This document shows, piece after piece, positions 52,023 through 61,686 of a DNA stretch of 64,000 nucleotides. Origin of the DNA: Microbulbifer sp. YPW16 (GTDB lineage Bacteria > Pseudomonadota > Gammaproteobacteria > Pseudomonadales > Cellvibrionaceae). The DNA is taken from contig NZ_CP089928.1 of assembly GCF_021290385.1 (NCBI RefSeq), forward strand, positions 124,001-188,000, given 5' to 3'. Every line of letters begins with the position of its first letter. The first letter of the stretch is position 1. The notes beneath the pieces are model-generated. The model ran no database searches. It was not told the origin of the DNA and was given only the letters and a program-made list of their open reading frames with translations. Both the position numbers and the translations under genes were made by a program.

Positions 52023-53468
52023 TTGTCTATTTCGCGAATACTGGCACTGCTGTTACCCCTGTTGACGGCCTGTGCCACCCAGCCATTGCCACCGGGACTG
52101 CCGCAGCAGGCCCTGGGGTTGCCGGACGCCTTTTCCCTGTCGGGTGAGGCGGAGCCGGGATTGCGCTGGTGGGACAATTTCCGGGATCCGCAGATGGACC
52201 TGCTGGTCACCCGAGCGCTCGCCGACAGCCCGGACCTGCGGGGGGTGCTGTGGCGCCTGCAACAGGCCGAGGCCACAGCGCTCGGGGCCCGGTCGGGCCT
52301 GTGGCCACGGCTGACCGGCGGCCTCGACCACACCGAGCAGCGCCGCTCCAGTAACAGTGATTTCGACTTTTCCGGTGGTGAGAACGAGGGCGGCAGCTGG
52401 AGTGGCCGCCTGGCGGCCAGTTACGAGGTGGACCTGTGGGGGCGGGTGCGCTCCGGTGCACTCGCCGCGGAGGCAGCGAAGCTGGCGCAGGAAGAGAGTC
52501 TGCAGGCGGCCGCACTCAGCCTGGCAGCGGAGGTGGCTGCCACCTGGCTGCAACTGCGCGAGCAGTGGGGCCAGCGGGAGCTGCTGGCCAGGCAGCTGGA
52601 TACCAACCGCAAAACATTGCGGGTGCTGGAACTGCGGTTTGGTGGCGGTACCAGCGCTGCCGCGGATGTCCTGCAACAGCGCCAGCTGGTGGAGCAGTCA
52701 CAGCAGGAGCTGGATGCGGCCGGGTTCAATATCGAGATATTGAAAGTACAGCTCGCCACCCTGGTGGGCGTGAATACCGGTGAGCTCGAAACCATGGTGC
52801 AACCGGCGGCAGGTCTCCCGGCGCTGCCGGCACTGCCCGACACGGGGGTCCCCTCCCGGTTACTGCTGCGCCGTCCCGATGTGCGCGAGGCGCAGCGGAA
52901 CCTGCTGCAGGGCCACTACCTGGCCAAACAGGCCTGGGCCGAGCGGTTGCCGGTGATCAGCCTGTCGGCGATCTATAGCGGGGGCGGTCCGGCCATCAGT
53001 GATATCGCCAGGGACTGGTTGCTGACCCTGACCGCCGCCGCCGAGGGAGTGATTTTCGACGGCGGGCAGCTGTCGTCAGAGCAACAGCGGCAGCAAGCCG
53101 CGGAGCAGGAGCAGTGGCAGCTCTACCGGGCCACGGTACTCGAGGCCCTGTCTGAGGTGGAGCAGGCGCTGGTGCAGGAACAGGCGGTGCGCGTGCGCCT
53201 GGAACACCTGCGTGAACGGGCGGCGCTGTCTGACCTGATTGTGGAGCGCCAGCGGCGCGCCTATAGCCGCGGCACCGTGGATTTTCTCAATGTCCTGGCT
53301 GCCACCAATGACCAGCAGAGCCTGGAGCGGCAATTACTCACCGCCAGGCGAGAGCTGATCGAGAACCGTGTAACCCTCTACCGGGCGCTGTCCGGTGGGA
53401 TACCCGGAGAGGACCTGCCCCCGGCGCTGCCGGTGGAGCTGGAGTTGTACCGGGCGGGGGAATCCTGA
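52023..53468 (+). CDS. Outer-membrane efflux lipoprotein, NodT/OprM family
   Basis: A protein of 481 residues. The N-terminus SISRILALLLPLLTACATQ ends in a lipobox (LTAC). The two outer-membrane efflux repeats are visible (RWWDNFRDPQMDLLV and GRVRSGALAAEAAK, then RPDVREAQRNL and SRGTVDFLNVLAA). The start is unclear: a TTG at 52023 with GGCGGA upstream fits the lipoprotein signal; a TTG at 51996 is an alternative without Shine-Dalgarno. It overlaps the adaptor gene by one base, so the three genes are one operon. Confidence 0.9.
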   Translation: MSISRILALLLPLLTACATQPLPPGLPQQALGLPDAFSLSGEAEPGLRWWDNFRDPQMDLLVTRALADSPDLRGVLWRLQQAEATALGARSGLWPRLTGGLDHTEQRRSSNSDFDFSGGENEGGSWSGRLAASYEVDLWGRVRSGALAAEAAKLAQEESLQAAALSLAAEVAATWLQLREQWGQRELLARQLDTNRKTLRVLELRFGGGTSAAADVLQQRQLVEQSQQELDAAGFNIEILKVQLATLVGVNTGELETMVQPAAGLPALPALPDTGVPSRLLLRRPDVREAQRNLLQGHYLAKQAWAERLPVISLSAIYSGGGPAISDIARDWLLTLTAAAEGVIFDGGQLSSEQQRQQAAEQEQWQLYRATVLEALSEVEQALVQEQAVRVRLEHLRERAALSDLIVERQRRAYSRGTVDFLNVLAATNDQQSLERQLLTARRELIENRVTLYRALSGGIPGEDLPPALPVELELYRAGES

Positions 53469-54760
53469 TGGCGAGACGCCTCAACTGGAATTTCGTATTG
53501 CCCATTGGGTTGCTGGTTGGTGCCGTGTTGCTTGCCAGTTGGTTCCTGCGGGAGAGACCCACCATGAGCCGCGCCGACCGGGCACCGCCTGCTCCGACCG
53601 TGGATGTCGCCGTGGCTGAGCGCGGGCGCTTCCCGGTGACCGTGGAGGCGCTGGGCCGGGTGCAGGCCCGGGAAATGGTGGAATTGCAGCCACAGGTGGA
53701 AGGTCGGGTGGACTGGCTCGATTACGACCTGGGGCAGGGATCGACACTGGAGGAAGACCAGCTGCTGGCCCGTATCGAAACCGAGCCCTATCAACTGGCC
53801 CTGCAGACCGCGCGCAGCACCCTGGCCGAGCGACGTGCCGAGTTACAGCAGGAGCAGGGCCAGCGACAGGTGGCGCAGGAGGAGTACGAGTTGCTGGGCA
53901 GCTCACTGCCGGAGGCGGACCGCGCCCTGGTACTGCGTGAGCCCCAGCTGGCGGCAGCCCGTGCCCGGGTAGATGCGGCCGAGGCCCAGCTGCGGCTGGC
54001 GCAACGGGACCTGCGCCTGACCGAGATCCGCGCGCCTTTCAAGGCATTGCTGGTCAGCCGCACTGTCGATGTGGGGGACAGGGTGGGGCCCGGTACTGTG
54101 CTCTACGAACTGGCCGGGGCCGATCGCTTCCATATCGAGGTGGAGGTGCCGGCAAACCAGCTCGCGCGCCTGCGTAGCAAGGGCGTGGAGGTGAATGTGC
54201 AGGGGAGCCAGTGGCCGGCCAACCGTTTTCGGGCGGGCCGTTTCGTGCGGCTGATCCCGGTGCTGGAAGAGCAGGGCCGGCTCGCGCGGGTACTGGTGGA
54301 GCTGGAGGACCCGCTGGCGATCGCCAATCCCGGCGAGCCGCAGCTGTTGCTGAATGACCTGGCACGGGTCCGTATTGTCAGCCCGGCGTCACAGGACCGC
54401 GTGCGGGTGCCGTTGTCGGCGGTGCAGGACGGCGATGTGGTCTGGGTCGTGGCAGACGGCAGGATCCGTATACAACCGGTCGAGGTGGCCTACCTGAGTG
54501 GCGATTTCGCGCTGCTGGATGAGGGCCTTACCGGTGGTGAGATCCTGGTTACCACGCGCCTGAATACGGTGATCGATGGAATGAAGGTCAGCGTCGCTGC
54601 CCCGGCCACGATGCGTGGCAGCGAGCGGCCCGCCGGGGACCCGAACCGCGCCGGCAGGCGCCCCACGAGTCGCCCGCCCGGGTCCGGGCAGGCTGGTCCC
54701 GCGGAAAGGCCGGCCGATGATCCGGCCGCACCAGTGAAGGACCGGGGAGTGCACAAATGA
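53468..54760 (+). CDS. RND efflux periplasmic adaptor (membrane fusion protein)
   Basis: A 430-residue adaptor. An N-terminal membrane anchor (NFVLPIGLLVGAVLLASWFL) is followed by the HlyD/lipoyl segments: VEALGRVQAREMVELQPQVEGRVDWL, a helical hairpin (LAERRAELQQEQGQRQVAQEEYE), and TEIRAPFKALLVSRTVDVGDRV, then beta-barrel VNVQGSQWPANRF. A 50-residue Arg/Pro/Ala tail at the C-terminus is unusual. It overlaps the preceding stop by one base and the RND gene by four. Confidence 0.93.
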   Translation: MARRLNWNFVLPIGLLVGAVLLASWFLRERPTMSRADRAPPAPTVDVAVAERGRFPVTVEALGRVQAREMVELQPQVEGRVDWLDYDLGQGSTLEEDQLLARIETEPYQLALQTARSTLAERRAELQQEQGQRQVAQEEYELLGSSLPEADRALVLREPQLAAARARVDAAEAQLRLAQRDLRLTEIRAPFKALLVSRTVDVGDRVGPGTVLYELAGADRFHIEVEVPANQLARLRSKGVEVNVQGSQWPANRFRAGRFVRLIPVLEEQGRLARVLVELEDPLAIANPGEPQLLLNDLARVRIVSPASQDRVRVPLSAVQDGDVVWVVADGRIRIQPVEVAYLSGDFALLDEGLTGGEILVTTRLNTVIDGMKVSVAAPATMRGSERPAGDPNRAGRRPTSRPPGSGQAGPAERPADDPAAPVKDRGVHK

Positions 54761-57700
54761 GTGACCCGTCTGCGGAAAAAACCGCACGCCGCCCGGTGGT
54801 GGAGACCCGCGGTGGCGCCATTGCCTGGATGGCCCACAACCATGTCACTGCCAACCTGTTGATGCTGGTGCTGATCGTTGGTGGGCTGGCATTTTCGATG
54901 ATCGTGAAGAAAGAAGTATTCCCGGATTTCAGCCTGGACATGGTGACGGTGCAGATCTCCTATCCCGGCGCCAGTCCCGAGGAAGTGGAGCGCGGCGTGC
55001 TGGTGGCGGCCGAACAGGCGGTGCAGGGCATTCCCGGAATCCGCGAGATGCGTGGCAGTACGGGCGAGGGCAGTGCTTCGCTGACCCTGGAGCTGGACGA
55101 GGACGCTGACGGCAGTAAGGTCTACCAGGATATCCAGCAGGCGATCGACCGTGTAACCACCTTCCCCGGTGATATCGAGCGCCCGCAGGTGAGTCTTGCC
55201 GACCGCCAGCGGGATGTACTCGACCTGGTGGTGCACGGCGATATCGACGTGCGCGCGCTGCGCGCCATCACCATGCAGATTTACGAGGAGCTGGAAGCTC
55301 ACCCGGGTATCACCTCGCTGGAAACCTATGGTGTGCGGGATTTCGAGGTGGCGGTGGAAGTCCGGCGTGAGGACCTGCGTCGCTACGGCTTGTCGTTGCC
55401 AGATGTGGCGGCACTGGTGCGCGATGCGGCGGTGGATGTGCCCGCCGGGGGCGTCAAGACCGGGGCCGGCGAGGTGCTGGTGCGGGTTACCGAGCGCCGC
55501 GACTGGGCGCGGGAGTTCGGTGATATCGTGGTGGTGCAGGGCACCGGTGGGGGCACGGTGCGGCTCAGGGATATCGCCACGGTGCGCGACGCGCTGGTGG
55601 AAGAGCCGCGCAACATGACCTTTAACGGCGAGCCGGCAATGGGCATCGACGTGTTCCGTATCGGTACCCAGACCCCCATGAGTGTCAGCGCGGCCACGCA
55701 CGAGGTGTTGGCCGAAGTGCGTCGCACCCTGCCGGAGGGTGTACAGATCAGCGTGCGCGATGACGACTCACAGATTTTTCGCGAGCGCCTGTCGTTGCTG
55801 CTGAAAAACGGGTTTATCGGGCTGATGCTGGTATTCCTGGTCCTGGGGGCTTTCCTGGAGTTGCGCCTGGCTTTCTGGGTGACGCTTGGTATTCCCACCA
55901 GTTTCCTCGGTGCACTGCTGTTCCTGCCGGCGATGGATCTCTCCATCAATATGGTGAGCATGTTCGCGTTCATCATTGCGCTGGGTATCGTGGTGGATGA
56001 TGCGATCATCGCCGGGGAAAATATCTACGAGTGGCGGCGGCTGGGTTACAGCAACCTGGAGGCGGCGATTGCCGGTGCGCGGCAGGTGTCGGTGCCTCTC
56101 ACATTTGCCATCCTCACCAATATCGTTGCCTTTATACCGCTGATGCACCTGCCGGGATTCATGGGCAAGATTTTCGGCATTATCCCGCTGGTGGTGGGTT
56201 CGGTATTCGTAATCTCCTGGGTGGAGGCGCTGTTTATCCTGCCGTCGCACCTGGCATATTCCCGGCGCGGTTACCGTAACAACCAGGCGCGACGTTTCGC
56301 CGCGCGCCAGAAAATGGTTGCCCGCAGTCTTGATCGCTTCGTGGAAAAGCGCTTCAGGCCATTCCTGGACCTGTGCATCCGCCATCGATATACGACCATT
56401 GCGGTGGCACTGGCGACACTGATGGTGGTAACCGGCTATGCCGCCAGCGGGCGTATGGGGTTCACCCTGATGCCCAGGGTTGAGCGGGACTCGGGCCGGG
56501 TGCAGATCACTTTTCCGGCGGGCACCGCGGAACAGCAACTCGAGCGTGCCCGCGCCCAGATTATCGACGCCGCAAACCGTGTCCTGGATGAAAGGGGGCG
56601 GGAGGATGTGTTCCTGGGAATGCGGGGGTTGATCCAGGGCAATGAGGTGCAGGTGGATGTTTATTTTGTGCCTTCCGACCAGCGCACTTTTACCACCGGG
56701 GAATTTGTCCGTGACTGGCGGCGCGCGGTGGGGCCGGTGGCCGGGGCCCTGAGTTCCCGTTTTGCCGCGGACCGCGGCGGTCCCGGTGCCGGTCCGGCGC
56801 TGACGGTTGAGCTGCGCCACACGGATACCCGGATCCTGGAAGAGGTGGCGCTGCGGCTGGCGTCGGCGCTGGAGGATTTCCCCAATGTCAGCGATATCGA
56901 TCCGGGTATTTCGCTGGGCAAGCAGCAGCTGGACCTCACCCTGACGGAAACCGCGAAGAGCCTGGGGCTTACCGCGGAGGAAATCGGCCGGCAGTTGCGC
57001 TCATCGATCTACGGCGCCGAGGCCATGCGCCAGCAGCGCGGGCGCGACCAGGTCAAGGTGATGGTGCGGCTGCCGGAAGCACAGCGGGGCACCCTTGAAG
57101 ACGTGTCCAGTATCATGATCCGTGCCGGCAACAACCTCTGGTTGCCGCTGCCGGACCTGGTCGAGGTGGACAAGGGGCGTGCCTACGCCGGTATCAACCG
57201 GCGCGAGGGGCGCCGGGTAATGACGGTGACTGCCAACGTCGAACCCTCGGACCAGGCCACCCTGGTAATCAACGAACTGAACGCCTCCGTGGTGCCACAG
57301 TTGCGTGCAGAGTACGCAGGGCTGGGCATTTCCTATGAGGGACGCCAGGCCGAGGAGCGCGAGGGGCTGTCGTCCCTGGGGCTCACCTTTTCCCTGACCA
57401 TGGCGGCGCTCTACCTGCTGCTGGCGATTCCGCTGAAGAGTTATATCCAGCCGCTGACGGTGATGGTGGCGATTCCCTTTGGTGTCATCGGCGCGGTGCT
57501 CGGGCACCTGGTAATGGGTTACGGGCTCAGTATGGTCAGCCTGCTGGGGATGGTGGCACTGGCTGGGGTGGTGATCAACGATACCCTGGTCATGATCGAG
57601 TACGGCAACCGCTTGCGGGAAGAAGGTGTCGAGATCACCGAGGCGATCAAGCGGGCCGCGGCGCGCCGCTTCCGGCCGATCATTCTCACCACTGTCACCA

Positions 57701-57924
57701 CTTTCTGCGGCCTGATGCCGATGATTTTCGAAACCTCGGTGCAGGCGCGCTTTATGATTCCCATGGCCATCTCGCTGGGCTACGGCATCCTCGCCGCAAC
57801 CACCATTTCCCTGTTGCTGGTGCCCTGCCTGTACCTGATGTTTGCGCGGGACATTCCGGCCCGGTTCGGGTTGCTGCGCACCGGCCGGCGCTCCCCGCTC
57901 AGTCCCGACGCAGGTGGTCCTTGA
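54757..57924 (+). CDS. RND efflux transporter, AcrB/HAE family
   Basis: A 1055-residue inner-membrane proton-driven exporter with 12 predicted helices and two large periplasmic loops. Typical segments: FPDFSLDMVTVQISYPGASPEEVERGV, the TM4 ALGIVVDDAIIAGENIYE carrying the proton-relay aspartates, and the C-terminal VVINDTLVMIEYGNRLREEG. The length fits the family. The start overlaps the adaptor stop (ATGA). Its 3' end overlaps the CPA2 antiporter gene by 26 bases convergently. The substrate is unknown. Confidence 0.95.
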   Translation: MSDPSAEKTARRPVVETRGGAIAWMAHNHVTANLLMLVLIVGGLAFSMIVKKEVFPDFSLDMVTVQISYPGASPEEVERGVLVAAEQAVQGIPGIREMRGSTGEGSASLTLELDEDADGSKVYQDIQQAIDRVTTFPGDIERPQVSLADRQRDVLDLVVHGDIDVRALRAITMQIYEELEAHPGITSLETYGVRDFEVAVEVRREDLRRYGLSLPDVAALVRDAAVDVPAGGVKTGAGEVLVRVTERRDWAREFGDIVVVQGTGGGTVRLRDIATVRDALVEEPRNMTFNGEPAMGIDVFRIGTQTPMSVSAATHEVLAEVRRTLPEGVQISVRDDDSQIFRERLSLLLKNGFIGLMLVFLVLGAFLELRLAFWVTLGIPTSFLGALLFLPAMDLSINMVSMFAFIIALGIVVDDAIIAGENIYEWRRLGYSNLEAAIAGARQVSVPLTFAILTNIVAFIPLMHLPGFMGKIFGIIPLVVGSVFVISWVEALFILPSHLAYSRRGYRNNQARRFAARQKMVARSLDRFVEKRFRPFLDLCIRHRYTTIAVALATLMVVTGYAASGRMGFTLMPRVERDSGRVQITFPAGTAEQQLERARAQIIDAANRVLDERGREDVFLGMRGLIQGNEVQVDVYFVPSDQRTFTTGEFVRDWRRAVGPVAGALSSRFAADRGGPGAGPALTVELRHTDTRILEEVALRLASALEDFPNVSDIDPGISLGKQQLDLTLTETAKSLGLTAEEIGRQLRSSIYGAEAMRQQRGRDQVKVMVRLPEAQRGTLEDVSSIMIRAGNNLWLPLPDLVEVDKGRAYAGINRREGRRVMTVTANVEPSDQATLVINELNASVVPQLRAEYAGLGISYEGRQAEEREGLSSLGLTFSLTMAALYLLLAIPLKSYIQPLTVMVAIPFGVIGAVLGHLVMGYGLSMVSLLGMVALAGVVINDTLVMIEYGNRLREEGVEITEAIKRAAARRFRPIILTTVTTFCGLMPMIFETSVQARFMIPMAISLGYGILAATTISLLLVPCLYLMFARDIPARFGLLRTGRRSPLSPDAGGP

Positions 57925-59068
57925 TGGCGATCGGGTTGGGGAAATTCAGCACCACAATATAGGACGACACCAGGAAGGTGATAATGGCGGTGGCCTGGAT
58001 CAGGTGCGAAGCGGCACTGCCGATCAACTGCTGCCCTGCGGCGAGGAAGGCAATCAGCAGCGAGAATTCACTGATCTGCCCGAGGCGAAACCCCACATCC
58101 CAGGACAGCACATTCTGCTCGCTCTGGTTTCCCAGCAGGTAACGGAACACCACCGGCTTTACCGCCAGCACAGCCGCCGCCGTCACCAGTGCGGGCAGGG
58201 CTATCTCCGGCACCATGGCCAGGTTGAACTGGGCCCCCAGGCTGAAGAAAAACAGGATCAGGAAGAAGTCCCGCAGCGGTTTCAGGCTCAGGGCAATGTA
58301 CTGGGAGATGGGACTGGTGGCGAGGGTGATGCCACCAATAAAGGCGCCGATTTCCCGCGACAGGCCCGCTATCTCGGCCACTTCCGCCATACCCATACAC
58401 CATCCCAGTGCCACCAGGAAGACGTATTCGTGGAACCGGTCGAAGCGCGTCAGCAGGGGCAGCAGGACGTATTTCACCACCGCCCAGGCGGCGACCACCA
58501 GCAGGGGCAGGGCGGCAAACGACATGCCCAGGCGGACGAAATCGACCTCGCCGGTACTGCCACTCAGGAGGATCATCAGGCAGGCAATGGCGACGAAATC
58601 CTGGAACAGCAACAGGCCCACCATGATCTCGCCCAGGTGCTTGTGGTGCAGTACGGTCGTGGGCAGCAGCTTGATGCCGATGATGGTGCTGGAAAACATC
58701 ATCGCCATGCCGATCACCCAGGATTCGGCGTTGGTGAAACCGAACAGCTGGCCGATGGCATAGCCCATTCCCAGGAACAGCGCACAGCTGATCAGGCCCA
58801 CAAACGTGGCCTTGCGCATTACCGAAACCAGTGCCCGGGGCTGCATGTCCAGTCCCAGCAGGAACAGCAGGAAGATGATGCCGATGGTGGACATGTCGGC
58901 CAGCAGCTGGACATTGTTGACCACGCCCACGCCGGACGGGCCCAGCAGCACCCCCAGCGCGATATACGCTACCAGCAAAGGCTGCCGGCCATACAGCGCC
59001 AGGGTGGCAATCAGCGCGGCGCCGCTGAAGATCAGGAAAAAAGACTGGAAGAGGGAGGTTTCCGCCAC
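57899..59068 (-). CDS. CPA2 family monovalent cation:proton antiporter
   Basis: A 389-residue membrane protein with 11-12 hydrophobic segments. It shows YIALGVLLGPSGVGVV, FLLFLLGLDMQPRAL, the conserved GLLLFQDFVAIACL with its key aspartate, and the Gln-rich GFRLGQISEFSLLIAF. It belongs to the KefB/Na+:H+ antiporter CPA2 group but lacks the cytosolic RCK domain of KefB/KefC. It starts at a GTG (59068) with AGGAG five bases upstream; a longer frame opens at 59113. The stop lies inside the RND gene's 3' end. Confidence 0.9.
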   Translation of the reverse strand: MAETSLFQSFFLIFSGAALIATLALYGRQPLLVAYIALGVLLGPSGVGVVNNVQLLADMSTIGIIFLLFLLGLDMQPRALVSVMRKATFVGLISCALFLGMGYAIGQLFGFTNAESWVIGMAMMFSSTIIGIKLLPTTVLHHKHLGEIMVGLLLFQDFVAIACLMILLSGSTGEVDFVRLGMSFAALPLLVVAAWAVVKYVLLPLLTRFDRFHEYVFLVALGWCMGMAEVAEIAGLSREIGAFIGGITLATSPISQYIALSLKPLRDFFLILFFFSLGAQFNLAMVPEIALPALVTAAAVLAVKPVVFRYLLGNQSEQNVLSWDVGFRLGQISEFSLLIAFLAAGQQLIGSAASHLIQATAIITFLVSSYIVVLNFPNPIAIKDHLRRD

Positions 59069-59180
59069 TGTCGCTCCTTGTGTCGCTGTCCCGTCCGGGG
59101 CTGGTCCCCGCATCCATTATCCACGGAAGCCGGCGCAGCGGAAACCACCGAGGCAATGTCGCCCCGGCAGGGGCGAACAT

Positions 59181-60809
59181 TCAGAGGTTGAACCAGCGCA
59201 GGTTCTCGGCCCGCTCCGACAGGATCGGTTGGGCGCAGGTCTTGCCCTGTGGTGCGCGCAGGATCTCCCGTGCTTCCGCCAGGAAACCGTCCAGTGCGCC
59301 GGTCACCGGGGCCGGGATGTCGGTGCCGGCACTGTCGATCTCCAGCTGCAGTGGCGGTTCGGCCGCCTCGCCCTGGTAGCGCCACACCCCGCCGGCGGCG
59401 TCATACTGGTAATAGGGTAGAAGCCGGTAGCCTTCCGCGGCGATGATCTCGATGGCCTCGATCAGGTAATCGGCAGTCTCCTGGTCGAGGAAGTAATTGA
59501 AGTTGAGGCGCACCCAGCCTGGCTTGAGGATACTCTCGCCCTCACTGACCAGTTGTTCCAGCGCGGCGCTCTGTTCCGGGGTCAGGTGCAGCAGCTGGTG
59601 GCCGTAGGGGCCGGCACAGGAGCAGCCACCGCGGACCTGGATGCCAAACAGGTCGTTCAGCAGGGCCACCACAAACCCGTGGTGCAGGGGCTTGCCGTCG
59701 CGAAGAATGTGCATCGATACGATGCTCACCCGCGGTGCCCCGGTACCACCGAGGATCTCGATATTGGGGTTCTGTCCCCAGCGGCTGAAGGCGCGGTCCA
59801 GCCACTGGGCCTCCCGCGCCTCGATCTCAGCCGCGCCTACCCGGTCTTTCAGTGCAAAGACCATACCGGCGCGCACGGATTCCACGATGGCCGGGGTGCC
59901 GGCTTCCTCGCGACGCTCACCGGCGGGGAGGTAGGTGTGGCTCTCGGGGCCCACCCAGGAGACGGTGCCGCCTCCGGGTACCGCCGGCTGTTCCGCCGGC
60001 AGCAGGGATTTGCGCACCACCAGCAGGCCCGGCGTGCCGGGGCCACCGACGAACTTGTGCGGTGACAGGAACAGCGCATCCTTGCAGGTGCTGTTGCCAT
60101 CCCCCTGCATGTCGATCTGGACGTAGGGCCCGGCGGCGGCGTAATCCCAGAACGACAGGGCGCCGTGGCGATGCAGCAGTGCGGTCACGGCATCCACGTC
60201 AGTGCGGATACCGGTGACGTTGGAGGCGGCGGAGAAGCTGCCGATGCGTAGGGGGCGGTCCGCGTACTGGCGCAGTGCCTGTTCCAGCGCCTCGAGGTCC
60301 ACGCTGCCATTGTCGCCCTGTGGAATGGTCACCACCTCCGCGACTGACTCGCGCCAGGGCAGGTCGTTGGAGTGATGCTCATAGGGGCCGATAAACACCA
60401 CTGGCCGTTGTGCCGCGGGGATTTCCGCAGAGGCGGCGCCGAAGCGCTGGTAATGGTCGGCGCGCAGTCCCAGGCAATCCACCAGCCGGTTGACGGCGGC
60501 GGTGGCACCGGCACCGCAGAAAATTACCGCGTGCTCTTCTCCGGCATTGACGGATTTGCGCACCGCCGCCCGTGCCTGCTCCCGGAAAGCTGTGGTCTGG
60601 CGGCCCGTCGCCGATGTCTCGGTATGGGTGTTGGCATACCAGGGCAGGACCTGGTTACGAATGGCATCCTCGATAAATGTCAGGCCGCGACCGGATGCGG
60701 TGTAGTCGGCGTAGACCAGTGGCCGGGTGCCGAAGGGGGTGCTGAGCGGCAGGCGCTCACCGATGACGCTGGAACGGATACGCTCGAGAAGGGGGGCAAG
60801 GTCTTGCAT
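59181..60809 (-). CDS. Class V aminotransferase / cysteine desulfurase-like PLP enzyme
   Basis: A 542-residue PLP enzyme. The Schiff-base lysine is Lys252 in LSPHKFVGGPGTPG with Asp222 (FWDYAAAGPY) as the ring-nitrogen partner, matching class V. Other segments: HTETSATGRQ, FCGAGATAAVNRLV and RGGCSCAGPYGH. It is long for a cysteine desulfurase (usual about 400) because of about 120 extra C-terminal residues rich in acidic and aromatic residues. The reaction is not predictable. The Lrp regulator gene lies 135 bases upstream on the same strand. Confidence 0.88.
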   Translation of the reverse strand: MQDLAPLLERIRSSVIGERLPLSTPFGTRPLVYADYTASGRGLTFIEDAIRNQVLPWYANTHTETSATGRQTTAFREQARAAVRKSVNAGEEHAVIFCGAGATAAVNRLVDCLGLRADHYQRFGAASAEIPAAQRPVVFIGPYEHHSNDLPWRESVAEVVTIPQGDNGSVDLEALEQALRQYADRPLRIGSFSAASNVTGIRTDVDAVTALLHRHGALSFWDYAAAGPYVQIDMQGDGNSTCKDALFLSPHKFVGGPGTPGLLVVRKSLLPAEQPAVPGGGTVSWVGPESHTYLPAGERREEAGTPAIVESVRAGMVFALKDRVGAAEIEAREAQWLDRAFSRWGQNPNIEILGGTGAPRVSIVSMHILRDGKPLHHGFVVALLNDLFGIQVRGGCSCAGPYGHQLLHLTPEQSAALEQLVSEGESILKPGWVRLNFNYFLDQETADYLIEAIEIIAAEGYRLLPYYQYDAAGGVWRYQGEAAEPPLQLEIDSAGTDIPAPVTGALDGFLAEAREILRAPQGKTCAQPILSERAENLRWFNL

Positions 60810-60829
60810 GTCTACCTCTACTGCCTGAC

Positions 60830-60851
60830 GGCCCGGGACGCGCCCCGGGCC
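60830..60851. other. GC-rich hairpin between the lrp-like and aminotransferase genes
   Basis: An 8-bp perfect stem (GGCCCGGG/CCCGGGCC) with a 6-base loop sits in the 5' leader of the aminotransferase gene. There is no T run after it on the minus strand, so it is not a classical terminator; it may be a leader structure. Confidence 0.4.
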
Positions 60852-60944
60852 CCACGCCGGCAGTGCTTCCGCTGCGTGGGGTGGTGCGTGGCCCGCCGTC
60901 GATCGTTGTTAAAATTATCGGGTACGGTACTCGAGCGGCCGGTG

Positions 60945-61415
60945 TCACTCTCCGGAGGGGATCGGCAGTTCTGTGGTGCTCTTGATCTGCTCCATGGCAA
61001 AGTTGGAGACAATATCGCTGATGCCCACCTGGCGGATCAGTTCCTTGTAGAAGCGGTCATACGCGGCGATATCACTGACTACGATGCGTAGCAGGTAATC
61101 GTACTCACCGGCCATGCGGTAGCAGTCGACCACCTCGGGCAGTTTTGCCACCAGGGCCGCAAATGATTCGGCCCACTCGGCTGTGTGCTGGTCGGTTTTC
61201 ACCTGGGCGAAAACCGATACCGGCAACCCCAGCACCTCCGCATTCAGGAGGGCCACCTTGCGGCGGATGATGCCGCTTTTTTCCAACTTCTGGATCCGCC
61301 GCCAGCATGGGGTCTTGGTCAGCCCCACACGCTCGGCCAGCTCTTCAATGGAGAGGCTAACATCTGATTGCAGGATAGCAAGAAGTTGTCTGTCAATCGC
61401 GTCAAGTGAGGACAT
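60945..61415 (-). CDS. Lrp/AsnC family transcriptional regulator
   Basis: A 156-residue regulator. The N-terminal helix-turn-helix is DAIDRQLLAILQSDVSLSIEELAERVGLTKTPCWRRIQKLEKSGII; the C-terminal RAM/effector domain contains MAGEYDYLLRIVVSDIAAYDRFY. The family binds amino acids and controls amino-acid metabolism. It lies upstream of the aminotransferase gene on the same strand and just beyond phhA, so the effector may be an aromatic or related amino acid; this is inference. Confidence 0.93.
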   Translation of the reverse strand: MSSLDAIDRQLLAILQSDVSLSIEELAERVGLTKTPCWRRIQKLEKSGIIRRKVALLNAEVLGLPVSVFAQVKTDQHTAEWAESFAALVAKLPEVVDCYRMAGEYDYLLRIVVSDIAAYDRFYKELIRQVGISDIVSNFAMEQIKSTTELPIPSGE

Positions 61416-61654
61416 TGCTCTACAAGGCTCCCTATAACGCGGGGTGTGTATCCCTGAACCGTAAACTGGGGGCCGTCAATGGCAACAAAATACCCCGGCT
61501 AATTTGTATGCAGTGCGGGGATCCGACGTTGGGAATCGTTGGCCTCTCACTGCACTCACACCGGTAACGTTAATCTCCGGTGAGGCGAGTCGGTAGCCCG
61601 GATTTCTCCCCGGGGCTGGGGAGTGGGGAAGCGGGAGGTGGGCATTGCCGAATG

Positions 61655-61679
61655 CGCGCCACAGGGGGCCTGTGGCGCG
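61655..61679. terminator. Strong GC hairpin after phhA, possible terminator
   Basis: An 11-bp perfect stem (CGCGCCACAGG/CCTGTGGCGCG) with a 3-base loop begins 8 bases past the phhA stop. The minus-strand continuation has no T run, so intrinsic termination is uncertain, but the position suggests a 3'-end structure. Confidence 0.5.
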
Positions 61680-61686
61680 TACCGGG

